The notes beneath the pieces are model-generated. The model was not told the origin of the DNA and made no database searches. It was given only the letters and a program-made list of their open reading frames with translations. A stretch of 64,000 nucleotides of DNA from Humibacter albus DSM 18994. Its GTDB lineage: Bacteria; Actinomycetota; Actinomycetes; Actinomycetales; Microbacteriaceae. Every line of letters starts with the position of its first letter. Position 1 is the first letter of the stretch. Made by a program: the position numbers and the translations under genes. This document shows positions 7,990 through 15,737 of the stretch, in pieces. The stretch covers positions 248,001 through 312,000 of the forward strand of contig NZ_ATXT01000016.1 in the NCBI RefSeq assembly GCF_000421825.1, given 5' to 3'.

Positions 7990-8751
7990 TCAACGCGCGG
8001 CACGTCGTCGAGCAACCCAGTCGGCGAAGCGCGTGGCCGTGAGCGTCGCGTCTGCGCCGGGAAGCAGCTCGTCCTCGCCGATCTCCGCGCCGAAGTACCG
8101 GGCGAGCGGGTCGGCTTCGACCTGCCGAGGGTCATCGTCGCGCAGCAGATCCCGCCAGACGAACTCCTCCAAAGACGCGACTTCGGGGCCGCCGAACTCG
8201 ACGACCCGCTCGTGCGGCCTTCCCAGGGCGATGCCGAGCGCCGCATGTGCGACGTCGGCGGCGGCCATGGGACGGATCATCACGTCGGCGACCCGCGTGA
8301 CGCCCGAGGCGGTGCCCCGGTCGGCGATCGAACGCACGAACTCAAAGAACTGGGTGGCGTGCACGATCGTGTACGGCCGGCCGGACTCGCGGACCAGTCG
8401 CTCTTGCAAAGCCTTCGCGCGGAAATAGCCACCCTCGCTGCGAGCGAGCCGCTCAGTACCGACCACCGACAAGGCAACGTGATGCCGCACTCCCGCTGCC
8501 GCCCCGTAGTGCAGCAGGTTGAGCGTGGACACCTCGAAGAACTCGGCGGCCCCGGCCTCGTCCGTGTAGCTCGAGTTCGAGACGTCGACAACGACATCGG
8601 CGCCCTCGAGAGCGGATGCCAGCCCCTCGGCGGTGAAGGAGTTCACGCCTGTCCGCCGCGAGGCCGAGACGACCTGATGCCGTGTGCGTTCCAGCAGAAC
8701 GACGAGACGGGCCCCGATGAGGCCGGTCCCACCGAGTATGACGATCTTCAT
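7990..8751 (-). CDS. NmrA-like NAD(P)-binding reductase, first paralogue
   Basis: A 253-residue atypical short-chain dehydrogenase with the N-terminal dinucleotide motif GGTGLIG and the family stretch TIVHATQFFEF. It lacks the classical YxxxK active site, like other NmrA/HSCARG-type proteins that bind NADP(H) or act as epimerases. It is a close paralogue of the next gene, sharing IRPMAAADVA, ADPLARYFGAE-type segments and a similar C-terminus. The ATG at 8751 is chosen over the adjoining GTG at 8754 because GAGG lies five bases before it. It begins seven bases after the upstream gene's stop, so the two are one transcription unit. Oxidoreductases and epimerases are the usual partners of ECF41 sigma factors. 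Confidence 0.85.
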   Translation of the reverse strand: MKIVILGGTGLIGARLVVLLERTRHQVVSASRRTGVNSFTAEGLASALEGADVVVDVSNSSYTDEAGAAEFFEVSTLNLLHYGAAAGVRHHVALSVVGTERLARSEGGYFRAKALQERLVRESGRPYTIVHATQFFEFVRSIADRGTASGVTRVADVMIRPMAAADVAHAALGIALGRPHERVVEFGGPEVASLEEFVWRDLLRDDDPRQVEADPLARYFGAEIGEDELLPGADATLTATRFADWVARRRAAR

Positions 8752-8758
8752 CACGACC

Positions 8759-9520
8759 TCACCGGCGCTGCTCAGGGTTCGACTTCAGCCAGTCGCCGAA
8801 CCGGGTGTCGAAGATGATGGCACCGGGCCCAGGAAGGAGCAGATCTTCGGTCAACTTCTCGCCGAAGTACGTCGCATCGGCATCGGCGACGACGGTACGC
8901 GCATCGCCGCGGAACTCCAGCCCCGTGCGAACCAGGTCATCGAGGCCGAACTGTTCAGGACCGGCGATCTCGACGACCGAGCCCGTCGGCTCGTGCGCGG
9001 TGAAGCGCGCCACGGCCGTCGCGACATCGTCTGCAGCCATCGGGCGGATCTGCGCGTGCGGGAGGCGGACTTCATCGCCCGTGGTCGCCGTATCCGCGAT
9101 GCTCTTCACGAACTCGAAGAACTGAGTGGCGTGCACGATGGAATAGGGAATACCGCTCGAGGCGATGAGCCGTTCCTGCGCGACCTTCGCGCGCATGTAG
9201 CCGCTGTCGGTCATTCGCTGTGCACCCACGACGGACAGCGCGACGTAGTGCGCGACGCCCGCATCCTTCGCTGCCACGACGATGTTTTCCGTGGCGGTCG
9301 TGAAGAAGGCCATCACGTCGTCGTCTGCGAAGGAAGGCGAATTGGAGACGTCGAGCACCGTCGATGCTCCCCTGAGCGCCTCCGCGAGTCCTTCGCCTGT
9401 GAGGGTGTTGACACCGGAGTTCGGGGACGCGGCGACGGCATCGTGTCCGTGCGCGTTCAATCTCCGCACCACCTTCGAGCCGATGAGGCCCGTGCCCCCG
9501 ATGATGACGATCCTGGACAT
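8759..9520 (-). CDS. NmrA-like NAD(P)-binding reductase, second paralogue
   Basis: A 253-residue NmrA/SDR-like protein with the cofactor motif GGTGLIGSKVV at residues 8-18 and the conserved SIVHATQFFEFVKSIAD segment near 145-165. No catalytic YxxxK is seen. It heads a two-gene operon with its paralogue downstream. The start ATG at 9520 has AGGTAGGG just upstream; a longer reading frame to 10117 is antisense to nothing and lacks family similarity, so it is rejected. An ECF41-like promoter (TGTCACA-N16-GGTC) lies 56 bases upstream, and the sigma factor gene sits directly before it on the same strand. The reaction is unknown. Confidence 0.87.
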   Translation of the reverse strand: MSRIVIIGGTGLIGSKVVRRLNAHGHDAVAASPNSGVNTLTGEGLAEALRGASTVLDVSNSPSFADDDVMAFFTTATENIVVAAKDAGVAHYVALSVVGAQRMTDSGYMRAKVAQERLIASSGIPYSIVHATQFFEFVKSIADTATTGDEVRLPHAQIRPMAADDVATAVARFTAHEPTGSVVEIAGPEQFGLDDLVRTGLEFRGDARTVVADADATYFGEKLTEDLLLPGPGAIIFDTRFGDWLKSNPEQRR

Positions 9521-9575
9521 GTCCCTACCTTTCGTTCGGCGCGGCGCGGGTGTCTTCCACGCCGTCGCATGCTTC

Positions 9576-9602
9576 GACCGGGCGCGCACCACCGCTGTGA
9601 CA
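9576..9602 (-). promoter_or_regulatory. Candidate ECF41-dependent promoter of the reductase operon
   Basis: On the minus strand TGTCACA (9596-9602) is followed after 16 bases by GGTC (9576-9579). The published ECF41 consensus is TGTCACA-N16-CGTC, so the -35 is exact, the spacing is exact and the -10 differs at one base. It sits between the sigma factor gene and the reductase operon. Confidence 0.6.
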
Positions 9603-9624
9603 GGGCGCGCCGGATCCGCGGTGC

Positions 9625-10305
9625 TCACGCGGCCACCGGTTCGCGGGCATCCACGCAGAGCACCTGCTCGAGCGCCTCGAAGTCTCCGGACCACGAGGCG
9701 AGACGAAAGGCATTCACATGCCGCCTGATCACCTCGGCCTGCACCGGCCGACGCTGGCGGGTGCGGATGCCGTGCTGCGCCCTGGATACGAGTTGCCTCA
9801 CGTGGTCGGGACGGATTCGCAGCATCTCGGCGATGCGCTGATAGGGATAGTCGAACGGTTTGCGAAGCAGGTAGGCGGCGAGCTCTCGCGGTGTGAGCGT
9901 CTGCAGCAGGATGGTGATCCCGCGCTCGACGTCGTGATCGCGTTCCGAGCGGCTCGCGGGATCGTCCGCGGAGCGGACTGGATCGAAGAGTCGGGGGTCC
10001 GTGACGTTCTCGTGCCGCGCTCGAGCCGACATCGCGACGTTCAGCGCGAGGCGGGAGGTCGTGGTCGCGAGGAACGCGGCCGGATCCACGACGGCTGCGC
10101 GATCGGCTCGTTGCCACCGCATCCAGGCCTCCTGTGTGACATCCTGCGCTTCGCTGACGCTTCCGAGCGTCCGATACGCGATCCGGAACAGACGTTTCCG
10201 GACGCTCAGATAGACGTCCAGCGCCTCACGAAGCTCGCGCTCGTCCGCGTCGCCGACAGCGACGGCCCGAGTGCCAGCGGTGTGATCACCATCGAGGAAA
10301 CTCAT
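9625..10305 (-). CDS. ECF sigma factor, SigJ/ECF41-like with a truncated C-terminal domain
   Basis: A 226-residue extracytoplasmic-function sigma factor. Region 2 is visible at about residues 35-70 (KRLFRIAYRTLGSVSEAQDVTQEAWMRW) and region 4 at about 135-180 (LTPRELAAYLLR ... QRIAEMLRIRPDHVRQLVSRA). ECF41 members are normally 280-330 residues long because a SnoaL-like domain follows. Here only its first helix is left (HVNAFRLASWSGDFEALEQVL) and the protein ends about 12 residues later. In ECF41 proteins that domain modulates activity, so loss should change regulation. The adjacent NmrA-like operon is the typical kind of ECF41 target. GGGGG precedes the ATG. Confidence 0.88.
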   Translation of the reverse strand: MSFLDGDHTAGTRAVAVGDADERELREALDVYLSVRKRLFRIAYRTLGSVSEAQDVTQEAWMRWQRADRAAVVDPAAFLATTTSRLALNVAMSARARHENVTDPRLFDPVRSADDPASRSERDHDVERGITILLQTLTPRELAAYLLRKPFDYPYQRIAEMLRIRPDHVRQLVSRAQHGIRTRQRRPVQAEVIRRHVNAFRLASWSGDFEALEQVLCVDAREPVAA

Positions 10306-10468
10306 GATGCCCCCTTAGAATTCGGATGACATCCACGCTTCCGGCGCGCTCGTCGCCAGGCATCCGTCGGACCGACCGGTCGCATCCCCGGTGGGCACAC
10401 CAGGAGCTGGCCCGGAGAGTCGGTTGCGAAGCACGGCGAGTGCCACGCGACGCACACTAGGAGGCCAG
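10306..10468. promoter_or_regulatory. Divergent spacer between sigma factor and LuxR-type regulator
   Basis: This 163-base region should hold both promoters for the divergent genes. I see the ribosome binding sites (GGGGG before 10305 and AGGAGG at 10459-10464) but no convincing -35/-10 pair and no ECF41-like site. Confidence 0.4.
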
Positions 10469-13267
10469 ATGGAGGCCCGATCAACCAGCCGCAGGGCCGG
10501 TCGACTCACGGTGTCGAGACCCGGCAGCGCCGGCGAGGCCTTCCGCGGCCGCGTTGCGGAACTCGATGTGATCACCGCACTCATGGCCGGAGCCCGCGAG
10601 GGCCGGAGCGGTGCACTCGTGGTCTCCGGGGAGGCCGGTGTGGGCAAGAGCGCCCTGCTCGATCGGGCCGTGTCGACGGGCGCGCGCGGCATCACCACCC
10701 AGCGGATGGTCGCATCGGAGTCCGAGATCGAGCTCACGTTCTCGGGGCTGCAGATGCTGGTCGAGCGACTTCTGCCGTCGGCGCAACTGCTTCCGCAGAG
10801 GCAACGGGAATCCCTCGAGTCCGCACTCGGGTTGCGGGAGTCGGGAACGCCCAATCCTTTCGTCGTCGGGCTCGCGGTGAAGCAGCTGTTCGCGCACGTC
10901 GCAGCTGCAGGCCCGTTGATGTGCATCGTCGACGACGCGCAGTGGCTCGACCGGGCATCCGCCCGCACTCTCGCCTTCGTCGCCCGGCGCCTACGCGACG
11001 AGGGTGTCGTGATGATCTTCGCAATGCGCGAGGTCGACGATCAGTTCGCCGATCTGCCGCAACTCCACGTCGAAGGGCTGGGAGACGCCGACGCCGACGC
11101 GCTCTTGAGCCGCTCTCTTGCCGGTGCCATCGATCGGCGTGTGCGTGACCAACTGCTCGCGGAGGCCCGTGGGAACCCGCTCGCGCTGCAAGTTCTCCCG
11201 CAGTCGATGAGCCCGGCCGAGCTCGCCGGAGGCTTCGCCGTCGCGAATTCGATTCCCTTCGAGAGCCGGATCGAGCAGAGTCTCTTGGCGGGGCTGGAGG
11301 CTGTAGACGAACGGACGCGACTGCTGATCCTCGTGGCGTCCGCCGATCCCACCGGCGACCCGGAACTCTTGTTCCGCGCCTGCACGGTTCTCGGCCTCGG
11401 CAACGAGCACATCGACGCCGCCGTGCGGGCGGGCGCACTCCTGGTGGGTCCCCGGATCGCCTTCAGGCACCCGCTGATCCGCTCGGCGGTGTATCGCGCA
11501 GCCGCAGCGGAGCAGCGCCGTGCCGCCCACTCCATCCTGGCCGAAGCGACCGACGCGGAGCGCGACCCCGACAGGCGGGCATGGCATCGCGCCGCCGCCG
11601 CGATGCCGCCGAGCGAAGAGATCGCCGGCGAACTCGAGAGATCGGCCGAGCGTGCCCGCGCCCGTGGCGGCATGGCCGCCAATGCCGCGTTCCTGCTCCG
11701 CGCAGCCGAGCTCTCTCCCGGTTCGGAACGGTACGCGGAGCGGCTCATCGCCGCTGCGGCGGCGGAACACGACGCCGGCGCGCCGGAGCGCACGCTGCAA
11801 CTGCTCGATGTGACCCGCGACCTCGCTCTGACGCCACGGCAGGCCGCCGAGGAGGAACGACTACGGGCGCGAGCCGGCTACGCACTGCGCCGCGACCGGA
11901 CGGCTCCGCGCCAGCTGCTGCGGGCGGCGCGCGGACTGGAACCGTTCGACACCACGCTCGCCCGCGACACCTACATGGAGGCGCTGTCGGCGGCCCAGTC
12001 CGCCGGCCGCCTCGGTGAGCCCGGAGCCGTGACCGAGATCGCGGAAGCGATCCTCGAAGCGACGGATGCCGATAGTTCGGATCGCGCTCAGGACCTCATC
12101 CTGCGCGGCCAGGCGCTGCTCTTCGCGCGGGGACCACACGCGGCTCGGCCCACGGTGGACCGCGCGATCCAGGCGTTCCTCGAGCATCCGCCCGACCCTC
12201 TCGAGCTGCACTGGATGTGGTCGGGGGCCCGCGCGGCGCAGGACCTCTGGGACAGCGAGGGAATGCGGATCCTTGCCGAACGACAGGTCGAACTCGCCCG
12301 AGCGAGCGGCACGCTGTCGGTGCTCCCGCCCGCGCTCAACATGCTGATGGTCGTGAACACCTTCGACGGCCATCTGGACGCCGCGGAGGCCGTCTGCGAC
12401 GAGATCGATGTGATCTTGAACGTCACCGGGCATCCGCTGCCGAAGTTCGGGCGCGTCTTCATCGCCGCGTATCGCGGGCACGTCGAGGAGGTGGAGCGGA
12501 GCACCGTGCAGCTCCGTGCCGACGGGTACTCCCGCGGGGAGGGGTACTCGCTCACCGTCGCGAATTTCGCCGAAGCGCTCGTCTACAACGGCGCCGGCCG
12601 TTATGAGGATGCCCTGGTCTCAGCCCGGGGCGAGCTGCCGTTCGCGCACGAGCTCGGCCATGCCATGCGTGCCCTCGTCGAGCTCGTCGAGGCCGCGACA
12701 CGCACCGGCGAGACCGACCTGGCCCGGGATGCCGTGGAACGGCTCGAGGCAGTCACTCGTCCGGCTTCGGACCGGAACTGGGCCAAGGCCACGATGGCAC
12801 TCGTGCGCGCCCAGCTGCGGGACGGCGAAGAGGCGGAGTCCTTCTATCGGGACGCGATCGAGCTGTACACGGGCATCCGCGTTCCGATGCTCGCGGCCCG
12901 CAGCAGACTCCTCTATGGCGAGATGCTGCGGAGGACGAACCGCCTTGCCGATGCGCGCGTCCAGCTCAGAGCGGCGCACACATCGTTGCGCGACCTCGGC
13001 ATGAACGGCTTCGCGACGCGGGCGGAGGGCGAGTTGCGCGCCACCGGTGAGCGGGTGCGCAGCCGAACACCGCATGGCGCGGACGGCCTGACGGCACAGG
13101 AGTCCGCTGTCGCACGGCTCGCGCGAGACGGGCTCACGAACCGTGAGATCGCGACCCGGCTGTTCATCAGCTCCCGAACCGCCGAATATCATCTGCGCAA
13201 GGTGTTCGTGAAGCTCGGGATCAACTCGCGCAATGACCTGGCGCGCGCCCTCGACGACACCGCGTAG
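10469..13267 (+). CDS. Large ATP-binding LuxR-family (LAL) transcriptional regulator
   Basis: A 932-residue regulator of the LAL class. An N-terminal AAA-type ATPase has Walker A GEAGVGKS at residues 54-61 and Walker B MCIVDDAQ near 151-158. A long helical middle part resembling tetratricopeptide repeats follows. A LuxR-type helix-turn-helix closes the protein (LTAQESAVARLARDGLTNREIATRLFISSRTAEYHL). LAL proteins are activators whose ATPase and repeat domains sense a ligand or partner. The ATG at 10469 is chosen because AGGAGG lies four bases upstream; the frame is open further upstream but without a ribosome site. It is divergent from the sigma factor, so a joint regulatory circuit is possible but not shown. 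Confidence 0.92.
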   Translation: MEARSTSRRAGRLTVSRPGSAGEAFRGRVAELDVITALMAGAREGRSGALVVSGEAGVGKSALLDRAVSTGARGITTQRMVASESEIELTFSGLQMLVERLLPSAQLLPQRQRESLESALGLRESGTPNPFVVGLAVKQLFAHVAAAGPLMCIVDDAQWLDRASARTLAFVARRLRDEGVVMIFAMREVDDQFADLPQLHVEGLGDADADALLSRSLAGAIDRRVRDQLLAEARGNPLALQVLPQSMSPAELAGGFAVANSIPFESRIEQSLLAGLEAVDERTRLLILVASADPTGDPELLFRACTVLGLGNEHIDAAVRAGALLVGPRIAFRHPLIRSAVYRAAAAEQRRAAHSILAEATDAERDPDRRAWHRAAAAMPPSEEIAGELERSAERARARGGMAANAAFLLRAAELSPGSERYAERLIAAAAAEHDAGAPERTLQLLDVTRDLALTPRQAAEEERLRARAGYALRRDRTAPRQLLRAARGLEPFDTTLARDTYMEALSAAQSAGRLGEPGAVTEIAEAILEATDADSSDRAQDLILRGQALLFARGPHAARPTVDRAIQAFLEHPPDPLELHWMWSGARAAQDLWDSEGMRILAERQVELARASGTLSVLPPALNMLMVVNTFDGHLDAAEAVCDEIDVILNVTGHPLPKFGRVFIAAYRGHVEEVERSTVQLRADGYSRGEGYSLTVANFAEALVYNGAGRYEDALVSARGELPFAHELGHAMRALVELVEAATRTGETDLARDAVERLEAVTRPASDRNWAKATMALVRAQLRDGEEAESFYRDAIELYTGIRVPMLAARSRLLYGEMLRRTNRLADARVQLRAAHTSLRDLGMNGFATRAEGELRATGERVRSRTPHGADGLTAQESAVARLARDGLTNREIATRLFISSRTAEYHLRKVFVKLGINSRNDLARALDDTA

Positions 13268-13333
13268 ACAGGCCTTCGCGAACCGACGGGCGAGCGTACC
13301 GACGCGCGCTGCACCCGTGGTCGGGCCGAGAGC

Positions 13334-13371
13334 GACGAGCGGGATCCGCGCCTTGCCGGATCCCGCTCGTC
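13334..13371. terminator. Bidirectional terminator-like hairpin
   Basis: GACGAGCGGGATCCG (13334-13348) and CGGATCCCGCTCGTC (13357-13371) form a perfect 15-bp stem with an 8-base loop. It sits between the convergent LuxR-type regulator and an alpha/beta hydrolase and could end both transcripts. There is no T run. Confidence 0.75.
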
Positions 13372-13380
13372 GTGCGCGGC

Positions 13381-14112
13381 TCAGGCGGCCTCCCGCGTGA
13401 GCGCGCCCACCGCATGGAGGATCGTGTCTGCGACGGCACCGGGTTGCGACACCGTGAGAGCGTGCGATCCGCCCGATACCTCGCGGATGCCACGGGCATG
13501 GGCTCGTGCGGCGCCGGCTCGGTGCTCCGCGACGGGGATGTTCAGGTCTTCGTCACCGAACACGCACCAGGTCGGGATCGTCATCCAGCCGGGGACTTCT
13601 GCACTGACCGGATCGGTGAGCGCCGCCTGGGTCACGGGGCGCTGCGTCACCGCCATCACGGCCGACTGCTCCGCGGGAACGTCGGCACAGAACTGATGGC
13701 GGTAGATTTCGGGACGGATCACAAGCTCCACGCCGCCAGTCGACAGCGGACGAGGTTCGAGAGCGTCGGCCAGCGTGCTCCCCGGGTACTCGGTGGAGAG
13801 GTCGAATGCTGTCTTACCGTGATCGGGAACGAAGGCGTTGACGTATACCAGCGCCGCGACGGCGTCGTTGTCGGCGGAGGCCTCCGAGATGACGAGACCG
13901 CCGTAGGAGTGGCCGACGAGCACGATGGGGCTTCCCACCGACGCGATGACGTCGCGCACCGCGGCGGAATCGCCCGCGAGGCTCCGCAGCGGGTTCGCCG
14001 CGGCGACGCAGTCGACGCCGTTCCTCTGGAGGATCTCGATGACGCCGTTCCAACTTGCAGACTCGGCGAACGCGCCGTGCACGAGCACGACAGTGGGTTT
14101 CTTCTCTGACAT
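13381..14112 (-). CDS. Alpha/beta hydrolase
   Basis: A 243-residue cytoplasmic alpha/beta hydrolase. The oxyanion strand VVLVHGAF is at residues 8-15 and the nucleophile elbow GHSYGG puts the catalytic Ser at 69. The late GGSHALTVSQP segment supplies the catalytic His and FGDEDLNIP carries the acidic region. It resembles the esterase-like hydrolases related to pyrethroid hydrolase and hydroxynitrile lyase families; the substrate cannot be told. No signal peptide. It is 64 bases downstream of an esterase gene on the same strand and may be co-transcribed. AGGACAG precedes the ATG. Confidence 0.88.
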   Translation of the reverse strand: MSEKKPTVVLVHGAFAESASWNGVIEILQRNGVDCVAAANPLRSLAGDSAAVRDVIASVGSPIVLVGHSYGGLVISEASADNDAVAALVYVNAFVPDHGKTAFDLSTEYPGSTLADALEPRPLSTGGVELVIRPEIYRHQFCADVPAEQSAVMAVTQRPVTQAALTDPVSAEVPGWMTIPTWCVFGDEDLNIPVAEHRAGAARAHARGIREVSGGSHALTVSQPGAVADTILHAVGALTREAA

Positions 14113-14176
14113 TTCTTCTGTCCTTTTCCTCTTATCCCCGGTCCTCTCGGGGGGCGGTCGGCATCAGTCGCGGTGA

Positions 14177-15130
14177 TCAGTCACTGGTGCCCAGTGCGGT
14201 GCGCAGAACGTGGACGGCCTGTGCGACGGCGGCTGTGACCGCCGCGGAGGAGCGCAGCGGGTTCAGCATCAGGAAGTCGTGAACCGTGCCGTTGTAACGA
14301 ACGGAGGTCGTGCGCACGCCGGCCTCGGTGAGCTTGCGCGCGTACGCCTCGCCCTCGTCCCGCAACACGTCGTTCTCGTCCACCAGCACGAACGCGTCAG
14401 GAAGTCCCGAGAGCTGCTGGACCGTGGCACACAAGGGCGAGGCTGTGATCTCCGCGCGCTTCGCGGTCTCGGGTAGGTAGGCATCCCAGAACCACACCAT
14501 CGCCTTGGCCGTCAGGTAGGCGCCGTCTGCGAACTCGCGGTAGCTCGCGGTGTTCTGAGCGGCGTCGGTCACCGGGTAGTAGAGCGATTGCTGCACGAAG
14601 CCCACGTCGCCGCGCTGCTGAGCGAGGATCGCGAGGGCCGCCGCCATGTTGCCTCCGACGGAATCACCGGCCACCGCCATGCGGGCCGCGTCGAGCCCCT
14701 GTTCCGCGCCGTGGTCGACGACCCAGCGCGCGGTCGCGTATGCCTGCTCGATCGCCACCGGATAGTGGGCCTCCGGCGACCTCTCGTACTCGACGAAGAC
14801 GATGGCCGCGCGCGCGCCGACGGCGAGCTCGCGCACGAACCGGTCATGCGTCCCCGCGTTCCCCAGAACCCATCCGCCGCCGTGCAGGTAGAGCACCACG
14901 GGCAGAATCGCGGGAGGTTCCGGTGGCGTGACGATCCGCACGCGCACGGCTCCGACGGCGGCCGGAACGGTGATCCACCGCTCGTGGACCTCCGGCATGT
15001 CGACGGGGACGGCCTGGATGTCATCGAGCACTTTGCGTGCGCCGTCCGGGCCGAGTTCGTAGAGAAAGGGCGGGTTCGCCGTGGCATCCACGATGCTCTG
15101 CGCCTCGCGTTCCAATATCTGCCGGTTCAT
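14177..15130 (-). CDS. Alpha/beta hydrolase, hormone-sensitive-lipase-like esterase
   Basis: A 317-residue esterase of the acetyl-esterase/HSL group (bacterial esterase family IV). The oxyanion motif HGGGW lies at 83-87 and the nucleophile motif GDSVGGN at 155-161 with Ser157; VDENDVLRDEG and the final TVHDF segment provide the Asp and His. Such enzymes hydrolyse short acyl esters, often in detoxification or nutrient release. There is no signal peptide, so it acts in the cytoplasm. A second hydrolase follows 64 bases later on the same strand. The start ATG has GGAGAC just upstream. Confidence 0.9.
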   Translation of the reverse strand: MNRQILEREAQSIVDATANPPFLYELGPDGARKVLDDIQAVPVDMPEVHERWITVPAAVGAVRVRIVTPPEPPAILPVVLYLHGGGWVLGNAGTHDRFVRELAVGARAAIVFVEYERSPEAHYPVAIEQAYATARWVVDHGAEQGLDAARMAVAGDSVGGNMAAALAILAQQRGDVGFVQQSLYYPVTDAAQNTASYREFADGAYLTAKAMVWFWDAYLPETAKRAEITASPLCATVQQLSGLPDAFVLVDENDVLRDEGEAYARKLTEAGVRTTSVRYNGTVHDFLMLNPLRSSAAVTAAVAQAVHVLRTALGTSD

Positions 15131-15164
15131 TTCGTCTCCTCAATCGGGGCGTGTCGGGCTCCCG

Positions 15165-15208
15165 GGTTCGGAAGCCTCGGCCCATCAGACCGAGGCCCCG
15201 CCCGAACC
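15165..15208 (-). terminator. Two-part hairpin
   Basis: GGTTCGG (15165-15171) pairs with CCGAACC (15202-15208), and inside it GCCTCGG (15174-15180) pairs with CCGAGGC (15190-15196). It lies 35 bases upstream of the esterase gene and downstream of the small ORF at 15367-15534. It could end that transcript or structure the esterase leader. Confidence 0.5.
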
Positions 15209-15366
15209 GTGACAGCTGCTGCCGAATCGGACGAGTCGGTGCGGGCTCTGGTGACGGTTGGGACCAGCCGTGCTCTGCTTGGCGCGGCCCTGGTGCGAAG
15301 ACCGCCTGAAACCCCGTGCTCCCGTTCTCACCTCACGGCTCGACCAGAGCCCCGGCACACCGTCTC

Positions 15367-15534
15367 TCACTCCTCAGCCGCGTCGACGATCGCGAGCGCT
15401 TCATCCGGGTGAGTATCCGGAGCGCCGAACGCTCCGGTGCCCTCGTCGAGGGTCCCGACGCCGTCCGGGTACCCGGCGGCATCCGGGAACTCGATCTGTC
15501 GCCTCCAGGCGGTGTTCGCCGACTCGACGTGCAT
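15367..15534 (-). CDS. Small acidic protein of unknown function
   Basis: A 55-residue ORF starting MHVESANTAWRRQIEF. It is rich in Asp, Glu, Gly, Ala and Pro (YPDGVGTLDEGTG, THPDEALAIVDAAEE), has no Cys, no membrane segment and no signal peptide. The ATG is preceded by GAAGGAGAAGG, a strong ribosome site, which is the main reason to accept it. It is isolated in a 600-base gap, divergent from the QcrB-like gene 200 bases away. I do not recognise a family. A longer version of the frame to 15657 exists but lacks a ribosome site. Confidence 0.5.
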   Translation of the reverse strand: MHVESANTAWRRQIEFPDAAGYPDGVGTLDEGTGAFGAPDTHPDEALAIVDAAEE

Positions 15535-15737
15535 GGCCTTCTCCTTCGCTCGTGGCAGGTCGCCACACGGTCTCCCGCTCAGACCGGACAGCGGCTCCTC
15601 GTGTGACACGACGGGCGGTGCCCGTGGCGCGTTCGAGGCCTGACCGTCGTCCAGCACGGCCGCCGTTCGCGCGCTCTCCTCGAGCTGTCACGTTCAGCGT
15701 CGGTGCGTGGTCTTCCGTGCGAGACCGGAGGTCACCG

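Noticed and set aside
9521-10117. N-terminal extension of the second NmrA-like reductase
   Set aside because: The frame is open but the extension overlaps the sigma factor gene in another frame and shows only Arg-rich shadow sequence; the start at 9520 has a ribosome site and the family N-terminus.
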